Shown here: positions 28,261 to 36,594 of the stretch, one piece after another | Layout: every line of letters begins with the position of its first letter | Numbering within the stretch: the first letter of the stretch is position 1 | Assembly: GCF_028690125.1 (NCBI RefSeq) | Contig: NZ_JAQVBV010000023.1 | Coordinates: 17,591-81,590 of the forward strand | DNA length: 64,000 nucleotides | From: Bacteroides sp. | GTDB lineage: Bacteria > Bacteroidota > Bacteroidia > Bacteroidales > Bacteroidaceae | Direction of reading: 5' to 3' | Position numbers and translations under genes: made by a program | The notes under the pieces: model-generated | What the model saw: the letters and a program-made list of their open reading frames with translations, nothing else | What the model was told of the DNA's origin: nothing | Database searches by the model: none

Positions 28261-28307
28261 CAAAGTTAGCGAAAACTAGCTTTACTAAATGAAATATTTG
28301 TTTCATT
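28261..28307 (-). promoter_or_regulatory. Permease-fructokinase promoter with candidate operator
   Basis: The minus strand reads TAACTTTG at 28261-28268 as -7 element. Just upstream, AATGAAA (28288-28294) and TTTCATT (28301-28307) form a 7-bp palindrome with a 6-base gap. Its place near -30 to -50 suits binding by the adjacent AraC-type hybrid regulator. That is inference from spacing. Confidence 0.45.
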
Positions 28308-28407
28308 CTCTGTTACATTTGATACCTAACGATATTTTTCTGTAAACCTAGAGCCTAATTTCCATTGCTAATTTTACTGTAGAAGGATAGATATAACAGT
28401 CTTTCAG

Positions 28408-28548
28408 TCAAGTTCCGTTATATTTATCCGTATCTATCTTTACCACAAATTCTATATCTGGGATATAACCTTCAGCTCCAATCTGACCGAAGAATTTAAT
28501 CACCGTTCCGCTTAAAGAAAAAACACTTAACCATGCAACATTTTTCAT
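28408..28548 (-). CDS. Possible 46-residue peptide or gene remnant
   Basis: An ATG-started frame of 46 codons (MKNVAWLSVFSLSGTV...) ends IDTDKYNGT stop. It has a weakly hydrophobic N-terminus and then an alternating beta-like pattern (IPDIEFVVKI). It could be a short peptide or the leftover of a PUL gene lost from this position. No family recognised, and the frame may be chance. Confidence 0.25.
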   Translation of the reverse strand: MKNVAWLSVFSLSGTVIKFFGQIGAEGYIPDIEFVVKIDTDKYNGT

Positions 28549-28579
28549 AAATAAAATTTATATATCCTTCTAGAAATAA

Positions 28580-28587
28580 TATCTTTG
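28580..28587 (+). promoter_or_regulatory. -7 element for the aldose epimerase gene
   Basis: TATCTTTG matches TAnnTTTG 62 bases before the ATG at 28650. The -33 box is not clear. Confidence 0.4.
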
Positions 28588-28649
28588 TGCATTCCAAAAT
28601 AAGAAAAAGGCATTCTATTGATAGATAATTCTAAAGAACGAATCAAAAA

Positions 28650-29543
28650 ATGATCCAACCAATAAATGACATGAAAACAATATCCAACTCTCAAATCAGC
28701 ATTAAAGTATCTCCGCTTGGAGCGGAACTTTGCAGTATTTTTGCCAACGGAAAGGAGTATTTATGGCAAGCGGACCCTGCATTTTGGAAACGTCACTCTC
28801 CTGTACTTTTCCCCATTGTAGGAAGCTTATGGGAAAATGAATATCGCATTGAAGGAACTGCTTATACTCTTACTCAACATGGGTTTGCGCGCGACATGAC
28901 GTTTACGCTCATTTCCGAAGAAGCAGATGAACTTCGTTACCGCCTCATCAGCAATACAGAAACTTTGGCAAAATATCCATACCCTTTCTGTCTGGAAATA
29001 GGCTATCGCCTTCACAATAAGCAAATCGAAGTAATGTGGGAAGTGAAGAATACCGGAGAAAAAGAGATGTTCTTTCAAATTGGTGCGCATCCTGCTTTTT
29101 ATTGGCCGGATTTTGAAGAAACGACTCAAGAGCGAGGATATTTCGGATTTGATAAAAAAGATAATTTTAAATATATCCTAATTTCAGAAAAAGGATGTGC
29201 CGATCCTTCCACTGAGTACACAATGGCATTGTCGGACGAACTATTACCATTAGATACTCATACATTCGATAAGGATGCATTAATCATAGAAAACAGTCAG
29301 ATAAAAACTGTTACATTATATAATAGGAAGAAAAAAGCCTGTCTCAGTCTTCACTTTACAGCACCGGTAGTAGGATTGTGGTCACCTCCGGAAAAGAATG
29401 CTCCGTTTATATGCATTGAACCTTGGTATGGAAGGTGCGATTGGGCACACTATACAGGAGAATATAAGGATAAAGATTGGATGCAACATCTACAAGCGGG
29501 TGAAACCTTCAAAGGAGGATACACAATAGAAATTAATGAATAA
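28650..29543 (+). CDS. Aldose 1-epimerase family protein (LacX-like)
   Basis: This 297-residue cytoplasmic protein of the galactose mutarotase fold interconverts the anomers of a sugar or sugar phosphate. The family residues are present: an Arg in KRHSPVLFPIVG, His in LTQHGFARDM, His in QIGAHPAFYWP and the late catalytic Glu in FICIEPWYG. The short length and ISIKVSPLGAEL opening are typical of the LacX branch rather than GalM. An alternative ATG at 28671 would remove seven residues and is also possible. Position beside the fructose genes suggests general hexose use; it is divergent from them and has its own promoter and terminator. Confidence 0.88.
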   Translation: MIQPINDMKTISNSQISIKVSPLGAELCSIFANGKEYLWQADPAFWKRHSPVLFPIVGSLWENEYRIEGTAYTLTQHGFARDMTFTLISEEADELRYRLISNTETLAKYPYPFCLEIGYRLHNKQIEVMWEVKNTGEKEMFFQIGAHPAFYWPDFEETTQERGYFGFDKKDNFKYILISEKGCADPSTEYTMALSDELLPLDTHTFDKDALIIENSQIKTVTLYNRKKKACLSLHFTAPVVGLWSPPEKNAPFICIEPWYGRCDWAHYTGEYKDKDWMQHLQAGETFKGGYTIEINE

Positions 29544-29565
29544 CAACAGAGCGATCCATTAAAAT

Positions 29566-29604
29566 AAAAGGGCTGTTTAGGAATCATTACCCAACAGTCC
29601 TTTT
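29566..29604. terminator. Bidirectional terminator between epimerase and patatin genes
   Basis: A 12-bp stem (29566-29577 with 29593-29604, one G-T pair) has As on the left and Ts on the right, between convergent genes. Confidence 0.75.
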
Positions 29605-29722
29605 ACTAACTAATCTATATCTATAAACCCTAACCTAGAAACAGCAACAAAGATAACGACTACCATTATCTATTACTATAAATGTTGTTTCAAAGTATAC
29701 TAATCTTGATACATAAGTGTTC

Positions 29723-30583
29723 TTAATTTGATGTATGCTTTCGCTCAAATAGACTTTTGGCACAATCATATCCTTCCTCATAAAAATCCGTTAATTTCTG
29801 AATATCTCGTTCAATACGGTCTACTGTGACCGGTTTCAACGGACGAATGACAGTAATCTTTCCTTCATCTTCCATACGTTCCACCATCTTCAGTTGTTCA
29901 TTGTAAACGGCACAACGACGGCTCAGTGCTTCGCGTAACTTCGGATACTTCCTATATACAAAAGAAGGGACACGAATATCCTTTGAATCCTTCCGGTAAC
30001 CACGATTGCGAGTCAATACAACCACATTCCGACTGCATCCATCTGTAATAGCACGTTGTAAAGGAATAGAATCCACAATCCCCCCGTCAAGCATAGGGAC
30101 ATCGTCTACATAGGCAATAGGACACACAAAGGGCAGGCTACTCGATGCACGAACAATATCAATGACCCTATTCTTATCTTTTTTCTCTTCAAAGTAATTA
30201 GCTTCGCCTGTCAGGCAATTTGTAGTCACCATCACATAACGTTCAGGTGAAGAAAAATATGTTTTATAATCATAAGGTAGAATATGTTCAGGAAACTCAT
30301 TGAACAACAAATCGAAATCGAGTATGTTACGTTTCTTGAGTAAATACTTCAAACCGATATAGTTATACTTCTCCAATAAGTCAATGTTACTATATTTAGC
30401 ACGTCCCCGCTGACGCGAAGCATACGAGAGTCCGTTACACGCACCGGCAGAAACTCCAATCATATAGGGAAAGCGGATATCACGATCCATTAAATAATCA
30501 AGTACACCGCAGGTAAACACTCCGCGCATACCACCGCCTTCCAACACTAATCCTGTAAATTCATCAATTTCTAAATTACTCAT
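29723..30583 (-). CDS. Patatin-like phospholipase
   Basis: This 286-residue cytoplasmic patatin-family lipid acyl hydrolase (RssA/YjjU type) contains the oxyanion loop GLVLEGGGMRGVFTCGVLD, the nucleophile elbow GVSAGACNG (Ser about 45) and the second dyad residue in MLDGGIVDSIPL (Asp about 167). The C-terminal DUF6363-like region (EEGYDCAKSLFERK) is helical. It would release fatty acids from phospholipids or related esters. Its ATG overlaps the stop of the antiporter gene by four bases, so it is translationally coupled to it. Confidence 0.88.
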   Translation of the reverse strand: MSNLEIDEFTGLVLEGGGMRGVFTCGVLDYLMDRDIRFPYMIGVSAGACNGLSYASRQRGRAKYSNIDLLEKYNYIGLKYLLKKRNILDFDLLFNEFPEHILPYDYKTYFSSPERYVMVTTNCLTGEANYFEEKKDKNRVIDIVRASSSLPFVCPIAYVDDVPMLDGGIVDSIPLQRAITDGCSRNVVVLTRNRGYRKDSKDIRVPSFVYRKYPKLREALSRRCAVYNEQLKMVERMEDEGKITVIRPLKPVTVDRIERDIQKLTDFYEEGYDCAKSLFERKHTSN

Positions 30584-32784
30584 TTATTTCCATTGCTTTT
30601 ATTTCGGCGAATCACTAATAAAGAAGACAACTTAGATAATGCTTCCTCTTCTTCCGCCAATTTTGTATATGAAAGATGACTCATAACCATTAAACCATCT
30701 TTATCTTCTGTTACTAAATCATCAGCTTTTGTAAAACCAACCGGAGAAATCAATCCGGGATATTTTTCCATCAACTCTCTTATCTTGAAACGGAATTTAT
30801 CATCATCTGTATCAAACAGAAAAAGGCGTACAGCATGACCGGCAGCAAGCATTCCTTCCAAATAGGAAAGCAGAAACATATCAATCATCCCTCCAAGCAC
30901 AAAACTGATTACTGCCCCTTCACGATAATGACGGTTTACAAACACTGCAACCGGACACTTCACCTGTTCCAACACTTCATCAATCTTATCACGGAACAAG
31001 GATAACCACAAAATAGCACCGGGAGTTGTACCGGAAGTATCCGGGCGATAATGACTACCTGCTCCCAACAATAACATATCCGGGCGTTCTTTACCTACAA
31101 AATGAATCATCTCCTGTACCAACTTGTCAGTTACCCGGTAGCGGTTGTCTACCTGAATATCCAATTCTTCTGCACGCTCATTTATCAAAGCAAAGCTCTC
31201 CTGAGCATAGTGCTCAGCATTCAAAGGATTCAAATCGGTTCCAACTGTATAGTGAGCAGCAATCAAATGTTCTTTTTTCAGTTTCTGTCCAAACAACAGA
31301 TAATAAATAGATAGAAGGTTCCGTCCTGATTCCGGTCTGCCGAAACATAAAATCAATTTACGCTTCAAAGATAACTTTTCTTCTCGATGTACAAAAAAAC
31401 GTTCGACTAAATGTAACAATGGAGTAGTCATAAAAGTAGTAACTAACGCCATAATGACCAAAATTACAAAAATAGACGGAGGAAGGACTCCCATCTCGTA
31501 ACCGATATTCAGAGCAACCAGTTCCATTAATCCACGAGTATTCATCAATGTTCCAATGGTCAAACTATCTTTCCAAGATTCTCCGACCAAACGTGCTGCT
31601 ACTGCACACCCACCCAATTTCCCTGCTATAGCCACTGTCACCAACAAAAGGCATACTAACCATAATTGCGGGCTATTTATCAGCCCTATTTCTGTTCGAA
31701 GTCCGGTAAAAGCAAAAAACAAAGGCAAAAAGAATACCAATGAGATATCTTCTACCTTTTCCATCATAACCTTACGGAAACCTATATTAGAAGGCATCAC
31801 AACCCCTGCCATAAAAGCACCGAACAAGGCATGAATACCGATCACCTCGGTAATGCAAGATGAGATAATCAGAATTAAAAGGATAAACGCAACAAAAGAC
31901 TTATTAATAGCTTCCTGATTGGCATAAACCTCCCCTACCTTTTTCAGAAAAGGACGAACCAGCAGAAACATGACTGCAATATACACAGCAGCCAATCCAA
32001 CGGAATAAAGGGCACTGGCAAAGCTTCCAGCCTTAGAAATGGCAATCACAACCGCCAGCAGACACCAAGCTGTTACATCATCATTAGCAGCCGAAGCAAT
32101 AGCCAACGTTCCCAAAGGGCTTTTTGTCATATTCCGCTCCTGAATAATACGTGCCAAAACAGGAAAAGCAGTAATACTCATAGAAATTCCGATAAAAAGA
32201 GCAAAAGGAAGAAAAGGGGTCTGGGAAGCTGCATACTTTTCATATATCCAATAAGAAGCTAAAATACCCAAAAAGAACGGAACCAGAATACCCGCATGAC
32301 TGATTACCAATGTTTCATTGATTTTATTCTTTAATACCCTGAAGTCTAGCTCCATACCAATAACGAACATAAAAAGAATCAGTCCGACCTGGCTCAGCAA
32401 TTCCAAATTAGTCAAAGAATCGGGTGGGAAAATAAATTGAAAAGCACCGGGAAACAAAGCTCCCAATACAGAAGGTCCTAACACAATACCCGCAACGATT
32501 TCACCGATTACTCCGGGCTGTCCGATATAATTAAATAGATATCCGAACAGACGTACCATCAGCAATACTGCTATAATCTGAATAAGCAATGTAGCAAGCG
32601 GATGATGCAAATTATCTGTCATAAACTGACAGAACATGGCAAACGGTTCACCTTGTATTGTCGTAAAATTCGCAGCATGATGCGAGAATCGGTCTCCTTC
32701 TTCAATAGCAATATAAATAAGTCCCCCGAACAAGAGTAACATTGTAGCATAAATGAAGTAATTCTTCCTAATTCTCTTTTGCAT
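30580..32784 (-). CDS. CPA2-family cation:proton antiporter with USP-like tail
   Basis: This 734-residue inner-membrane antiporter of the Kef/CPA2 type (Na+/H+ exchanger PF00999) occupies about residues 1-450 with some twelve helices. Visible motifs are VGLILFMFVIGMELDF, GISMSITAFPVLARI and the ion-binding Asp pair in ASAANDDVTAW. The cytoplasmic tail (about 460-734) resembles two tandem universal stress protein folds, including LLLGAGSHYRP. It should move K+ or Na+ against protons for pH and ion balance. The longest frame begins at a TTG; the ATG at 32784 was preferred. Coupled to the patatin gene by a 4-base overlap. Confidence 0.9.
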   Translation of the reverse strand: MQKRIRKNYFIYATMLLLFGGLIYIAIEEGDRFSHHAANFTTIQGEPFAMFCQFMTDNLHHPLATLLIQIIAVLLMVRLFGYLFNYIGQPGVIGEIVAGIVLGPSVLGALFPGAFQFIFPPDSLTNLELLSQVGLILFMFVIGMELDFRVLKNKINETLVISHAGILVPFFLGILASYWIYEKYAASQTPFLPFALFIGISMSITAFPVLARIIQERNMTKSPLGTLAIASAANDDVTAWCLLAVVIAISKAGSFASALYSVGLAAVYIAVMFLLVRPFLKKVGEVYANQEAINKSFVAFILLILIISSCITEVIGIHALFGAFMAGVVMPSNIGFRKVMMEKVEDISLVFFLPLFFAFTGLRTEIGLINSPQLWLVCLLLVTVAIAGKLGGCAVAARLVGESWKDSLTIGTLMNTRGLMELVALNIGYEMGVLPPSIFVILVIMALVTTFMTTPLLHLVERFFVHREEKLSLKRKLILCFGRPESGRNLLSIYYLLFGQKLKKEHLIAAHYTVGTDLNPLNAEHYAQESFALINERAEELDIQVDNRYRVTDKLVQEMIHFVGKERPDMLLLGAGSHYRPDTSGTTPGAILWLSLFRDKIDEVLEQVKCPVAVFVNRHYREGAVISFVLGGMIDMFLLSYLEGMLAAGHAVRLFLFDTDDDKFRFKIRELMEKYPGLISPVGFTKADDLVTEDKDGLMVMSHLSYTKLAEEEEALSKLSSLLVIRRNKSNGNK

Positions 32785-32847
32785 AGACCTCAAAGTTTTG
32801 TAGTTTGCTGCATATATACGAATAAAACAAATAAAATCATCACTTAG

Positions 32848-32877
32848 TTTGCATAAAAATCTAAATTTTTATGCAAA
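32848..32877. repeat. Perfect 13-bp palindrome in a divergent promoter region
   Basis: TTTGCATAAAAAT (32848-32860) and its exact reverse complement (32865-32877) are separated by CTAA. It lies between the antiporter gene (-) and the hypothetical gene at 32971 (+), where no terminator is needed, so an operator is more likely. Confidence 0.7.
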
Positions 32878-32970
32878 TTCTTGCTTTTATCATTTCTAAT
32901 TCATAACTTTAGAAGACCTTAATTGTTTTAAGGCGGGTGTATAAAAAGTCCTGACCCACAGGCAAGCACT

Positions 32971-33495
32971 ATGAGGATACAATTTGAAATTAAAGAAAGA
33001 TTGCCCGAAATTATTGAGGAGATAATGAATTCTCCCCGATGGCTTTCTTCTGTGTTGGAAGAAATTAACGGTAGGACCATTGTTGTTATCCGTGATCAGG
33101 AATACAGTTCTGAAGCAACCATTGAAATATATGCTAAGGAAGTTACAATCAAAACAGCATGGTCAAAGTATACGTACCGTATATTTGTAACCCAAGATGT
33201 AGTATGGTGTGAGTACAATGGTGCTTATCGCGGACTGTTAGAACAAGTACTTTTACCAACTATTACTCCTAAAGAAAGTCTGCTAAATTCAGACGTTATT
33301 GAAAGCTCTCTTTACGGAAGAGATCATAAAAAGTTAAGGGAATATGCAGAAGATAATGTAAAGCTCAAACAATTCCGTCGGGAGAATTTTGATGAAAGCA
33401 GGAATGGTACAGCCTCTTTCGATCATCCCAAACGAGTGTATGATGAGTTTATTAAAGAAGACTATATAGTAACACCCAAAAAGAAAACGGAATAA
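32971..33495 (+). CDS. Conserved hypothetical cytoplasmic protein
   Basis: This 174-residue soluble protein has no signal peptide. I do not recognise a family. The N-terminal half looks like a mixed alpha/beta fold (MRIQFEIKERLPEIIEEIMN; TIEIYAKEVTIKTAWSKYTY), and the C-terminal 60 residues are charged and helical (DHKKLREYAEDNVKLKQFRR) with a basic end (TPKKKTE). A plus-strand element TAACTTTA (32904-32911) is a possible -7 box. It has its own terminator and is likely monocistronic. Its divergent neighbour is the antiporter, with a shared palindrome between them. Confidence 0.65.
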   Translation: MRIQFEIKERLPEIIEEIMNSPRWLSSVLEEINGRTIVVIRDQEYSSEATIEIYAKEVTIKTAWSKYTYRIFVTQDVVWCEYNGAYRGLLEQVLLPTITPKESLLNSDVIESSLYGRDHKKLREYAEDNVKLKQFRRENFDESRNGTASFDHPKRVYDEFIKEDYIVTPKKKTE

Positions 33496-33514
33496 ATTAG
33501 CATTTTATCTTCAT

Positions 33515-33560
33515 AACGCGGATTTATCAGCTTTAAAGCTTTTACAATCCGCGTTATTTC
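33515..33560 (+). terminator. Terminator after the hypothetical gene
   Basis: A 10-bp perfect stem (33515-33524 with 33546-33555) encloses the smaller palindrome AGCTTTAAAGCT (33529-33540) and is followed by ATTTC. Confidence 0.7.
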
Positions 33561-33772
33561 ATGTTATCATTCAATATAAATATCCAACTGTTTTAAATCA
33601 TTCTTAGATATACAAAAGTTTATTCGCTGTCTACGAATCAACGTGCTAATAGTCTTTCCTTCTTCCTGAACATTACATTTTCCGAGCGAATCTATCGGTT
33701 CAAAATACAATAATATTCATTCTTTTTTTATGCAATTTGTGTACAATCGGATGAAAATACAGCAGGATTGTC

Positions 33773-33780
33773 TATATTTG
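33773..33780 (+). promoter_or_regulatory. -7 element for the C1 peptidase gene
   Basis: TATATTTG matches TAnnTTTG 28 bases before the ATG at 33809. No -33 TTTG at the normal spacing. Confidence 0.45.
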
Positions 33781-33808
33781 CAGCTAAAATAAATTAATAT
33801 TCATAAGA

Positions 33809-34993
33809 ATGAAAAAGACAATACTTATTGCTGCCTTAAGCCTGTTTAGCCTGAGCACTATGGCACAAGACGCAAAACCCGAAGAGGGATTTGTATTCAC
33901 AACTGTGAAAGAAAATCCGATCACATCTATCAAAAACCAGAATCGTTCAAGTACTTGCTGGAGTTTTTCCGCACTCGGATTCCTGGAAGCTGAACTACTC
34001 CGTATGGGTAAAGGCAACCACGATTTCTCAGAAATGTTTGTAGTACACAAAACAATGGAGGACCGTGGAACAAACTATGTACGCTATCACGGTGACAGTT
34101 CTTTCTCTCCGGGTGGAAGTTTCTATGATATATTGTATTGTATGAAAAACTATGGTCTGGTTCCACAAGAAGCCATGCCCGGTATCATGTATGGCGATTC
34201 ATTGCCGGTTCATAATGAGCTGGACGCAGTAGCCGGAGCATATGTAGATGCAATAGCCAAAGGTAAACTTAACAAACTGACTCCGGTATGGAAAAAGGGA
34301 CTAAGTGCTATTTATGATACATATTTGGGAGTATGTCCGGAGAAATTCACTTATCAAGGCAAGGAATACACTCCAAAGTCTTTGGTTGAGTCATTAGGAT
34401 TGAAAGCAGAAGATTACGTGTCATTGACTTCATATACTCATCATCCATTCTACACTCAATTCGCAATCGAAATCCAAGATAATTGGCGCAACGGTTTGTC
34501 TTACAACTTGCCCATCGATGAATTTATGGCTGTAATGGACAATGCGGTAAACAAAGGTTATACCTTTGCATGGGGTAGCGACGTTAGTGAGCAAGGTTTC
34601 ACTCGTGATGGTATTGCCGTAATGCCTGACGTAAATAAAGATGCAGAACAGAGCGGATCTGATATGGCTCGTTGGACGGGTCAGAATGCTGCCGACAGAT
34701 GTAAAGAAATGACTAATCAGCCACGTCCGGAAATGCAAATCACACAGGAAATGCGTCAGGAAGCTTTCGACAACTGGGAAACCACAGATGATCATGGAAT
34801 GGTAATTTATGGTATTGCAAAAGACCAGAATGGAAAGGAATACTTCATGGTAAAGAATTCATGGGGTAAATCCGGAAAATACAATGGAATCTGGTATGCT
34901 TCCAAACCATTCGTTGCGTACAAAACGATGAATATCGTAGTACATAAAGATGCACTTCCAAAAGATATCGCTAAGAAATTAGGCATCAAATAA
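33809..34993 (+). CDS. Secreted C1-family cysteine peptidase (PepC/bleomycin hydrolase type)
   Basis: This 394-residue exported peptidase has a signal peptide (MKKTILIAALSLFSLSTMAQ). The papain-like triad is complete: Cys about 50 in SSTCWSFSALGFLE, His about 329 in DDHGMVIYG, and Asn about 350 in VKNSWGKSGKYNG. The Gln before the Cys (NQNRSSTC) forms the oxyanion hole. The sequence is closest to the C1B branch (aminopeptidase C, bleomycin hydrolase), unusual in being exported; periplasmic or surface peptide degradation is likely. A LytTR pseudogene converges on its 3' end and overlaps it by 8 bases. Confidence 0.9.
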   Translation: MKKTILIAALSLFSLSTMAQDAKPEEGFVFTTVKENPITSIKNQNRSSTCWSFSALGFLEAELLRMGKGNHDFSEMFVVHKTMEDRGTNYVRYHGDSSFSPGGSFYDILYCMKNYGLVPQEAMPGIMYGDSLPVHNELDAVAGAYVDAIAKGKLNKLTPVWKKGLSAIYDTYLGVCPEKFTYQGKEYTPKSLVESLGLKAEDYVSLTSYTHHPFYTQFAIEIQDNWRNGLSYNLPIDEFMAVMDNAVNKGYTFAWGSDVSEQGFTRDGIAVMPDVNKDAEQSGSDMARWTGQNAADRCKEMTNQPRPEMQITQEMRQEAFDNWETTDDHGMVIYGIAKDQNGKEYFMVKNSWGKSGKYNGIWYASKPFVAYKTMNIVVHKDALPKDIAKKLGIK

Positions 34994-35497
34994 GATCAAA
35001 CAGAAGATCGCCAACAGGAATATACGTATTCTTATCAGAAATAATACGAAGCCTGTACACTTCAGTTATCTTATGAAGATTAACAATATAAGAACGGTGG
35101 ACCCGCATAAAATGCGTGGAAAGCCGTTCTTCCATTTTCAGAAGACTTGAAAGAGTGATTACCAATTTATCCTCTCCTGCTACAAAAAATATGTCCGCTT
35201 GTTTTTTTTAATCACATTAGAGAAATGTGCCGGAGTCACACCAACGTTGATACAGTTCACGTTCCCACGTTATTGATTCACTTATTTTAGCTCCGTACCT
35301 TTTATACAATTCACTTTATACAATTCACTGACTCCCTGAAAGAAGATAGTAAGAACAGCACGAATCAGCAAATCATATGCACTTTGGTACAGTTGAACCA
35401 CTTCCTCCGGCAATGGCAGAACAGGACGCTTGAGTATCATAGAAAAGTAATCCAATAATGTCTCAATGTCATTCACGTGGGAAATAAACTCCGACAT
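34986..35497 (-). pseudogene. Decayed LytTR DNA-binding protein
   Basis: On the minus strand an intact start (35497, MSEFISHVNDIETLLDYF...) runs about 64 codons into a 14-bp tandem duplication (35301-35314 and 35315-35328) that shifts the frame to an early TAA. Removing one copy restores an open frame (ELYKRYGAKISESITWEREL and on) to about 35225. A second disruption lies near a run of eight adenines (minus strand, about 35208-35215). Beyond it DIFFVAGEDKLVITLSSLL and MRVHRSYIVNLHKI are unmistakable LytTR motifs, ending GDLLFDLI at 34986. The ancestor was a LytTR regulator of about 170 residues with a helical N-terminal part instead of a receiver. Confidence 0.75.
35301..35328. repeat. 14-bp perfect tandem duplication
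   Basis: TTTATACAATTCAC occurs twice without a gap (35301-35314 and 35315-35328). Because 14 is not a multiple of three, it breaks the LytTR reading frame. Confidence 0.95.
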
Positions 35498-35568
35498 AGT
35501 ATCGTCTTATATTATTGTCCGCCACAAAATCAACCGGCAAGTAGAACTTTTATTTAACGATTAATATA

Positions 35569-35576
35569 TATCTTTG
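35569..35576 (+). promoter_or_regulatory. -7 element for the outer-membrane protein gene
   Basis: TATCTTTG matches TAnnTTTG 26 bases before the ATG at 35603. A T-rich stretch at about -33 is weak. Confidence 0.45.
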
Positions 35577-35602
35577 CCGTCGAAAAGCTACAAACCAACA
35601 AA

Positions 35603-36283
35603 ATGAAGAAAACTATCACACTTATCGCAATCCTCTTTTGCGTTATCTCCGCACAAGCACAGGACGTTTTTATCAATGCAGATTTTGTCAGCAGTTATAT
35701 ATGGAGAGGTATGGACAGTGGAAATGCCAGCGTACAGCCATCACTCGGCTTCAATTGGAAAGGATTGACTGCTTATGCTTGGGGTTCTACCGAGTTTCGT
35801 AATAAGAATAATGAAATAGACTTGTCTTTGGAATATGAGTACAAAAAACTAACTCTCTATGCCAACAATTACTTCACACAAACGGAAGAAGAGCCTTTTA
35901 AATATTTCAACTACCATTCACATTCTACCGGACATACATTTGAGATTGGCGCCGGATATATGCTTAGTGAGAAGTTTCCTTTATCCATCAGTTGGTATAC
36001 TGTATTTGCCGGTAACGATTATCGCGAGAATGAGAAACGTGCATGGTCCAGTTATTGTGAAATAAGTTATCCATTCAGCGTAAAAGATGTCAGCATGAGT
36101 ATCGAAGCAGGTTTCACTCCCTGGGACGGTATGTATTCCAACAAATTGAATGTAGTCAATGTGGGGCTTTCAGCCACTAAAGAATTAAAGATTACCCCCA
36201 GCTTCTCACTGCCTGTCTTCGGGAAGCTGATTGCCAATCCATACGAGGAACAAGTTTATTTTGTATTTGGTCTTAGTCTCTAA
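35603..36283 (+). CDS. Outer-membrane beta-barrel protein (TorF/Gcw_chp-like)
   Basis: This 226-residue exported protein has a signal peptide (MKKTITLIAILFCVISAQAQ) and then the opening DVFINADFVSSYIWRGMDSGNAS. The S-x-Y-x-W-R-G motif marks the TorF/Gcw_chp family of putative porins. The rest is alternating amphipathic strands ending in YFVFGLSL, a barrel-type C-terminus. About twelve strands fit the length. Substrate is unknown. It is monocistronic with its own promoter and is followed by a repeat-filled gap. Confidence 0.8.
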   Translation: MKKTITLIAILFCVISAQAQDVFINADFVSSYIWRGMDSGNASVQPSLGFNWKGLTAYAWGSTEFRNKNNEIDLSLEYEYKKLTLYANNYFTQTEEEPFKYFNYHSHSTGHTFEIGAGYMLSEKFPLSISWYTVFAGNDYRENEKRAWSSYCEISYPFSVKDVSMSIEAGFTPWDGMYSNKLNVVNVGLSATKELKITPSFSLPVFGKLIANPYEEQVYFVFGLSL

Positions 36284-36594
36284 ATCCTATAATCATTCTC
36301 TTGTTATCTATTAATAGAAAAGTTATTCTTCTCTAGTACAAAACTTTCTATTCTCAAATAGAAAACTTATCTTTGCTTAACATTAATCTTTAAATGCAAG
36401 TTCCGTTTTTACAAATGCAAGTTGCAATTATACAAATGAAACTTGCATTTGTAAAAACGGAACTTGCATTTATAGTTTATATTTAAGGAAGAAAAACTTT
36501 CCTATTAGAAGAAAAGAAGTTTTCTATTAAAGGAAAGGAAGTTTTTCATTAATACAACAGGAGATATCTATTAATACTTTAAAATACAGATAGT
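36284..36594. repeat. 21-22 bp periodic repeat region upstream of the HU-like gene
   Basis: From 36485 to the HU start the DNA divides into units of 23, 22, 22 and 22 bases (36485-36507, 36508-36529, 36530-36551, 36552-36573), each ending in ATTA and several containing GAAGTTTT or its variant. Similar AATAGAAAA-start units begin at 36314 and 36358, 44 bases apart. The centre (36392-36475) is built of four 21-base units starting AAATG or AAACG and containing CAAGTT or AACTTG. The spacing equals two helix turns. Confidence 0.7.
36391..36472. repeat. Perfect 33-bp inverted repeat
   Basis: Bases 36391-36423 are the exact reverse complement of 36440-36472, with a 16-base spacer. Each arm holds two copies of the word AAATGCAAGTT. 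It sits in the middle of the periodic region before the HU-like gene. Confidence 0.9.

Larger units (their letters stand above)
28009..28649. other. 641-base divergent intergenic region upstream of the permease
   Basis: This region holds a minus-strand promoter with a palindromic site (28261-28307), a 46-codon minus-strand ORF (28408-28548) and a plus-strand -7 element TATCTTTG (28580-28587). In B. thetaiotaomicron the fructan-degrading genes occupy this position relative to the permease. Nothing resembling GH32 or SusCD remains. Confidence 0.5.
33496..33808. other. 313-base gap with terminator and promoter
   Basis: This gap contains the terminator at 33515-33560 and the promoter element at 33773-33780. 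Nothing else convincing is seen in either strand. Confidence 0.5.

Noticed and set aside
32785..32793. TTG start for the antiporter
   Set aside because: An ATG three codons downstream is available; similar TTG-start extensions for the fructokinase and second SusD were also dropped.
36314..36573. CRISPR-like array
   Set aside because: Units are contiguous and degenerate, with no constant repeat/variable spacer pattern and no cas genes nearby.
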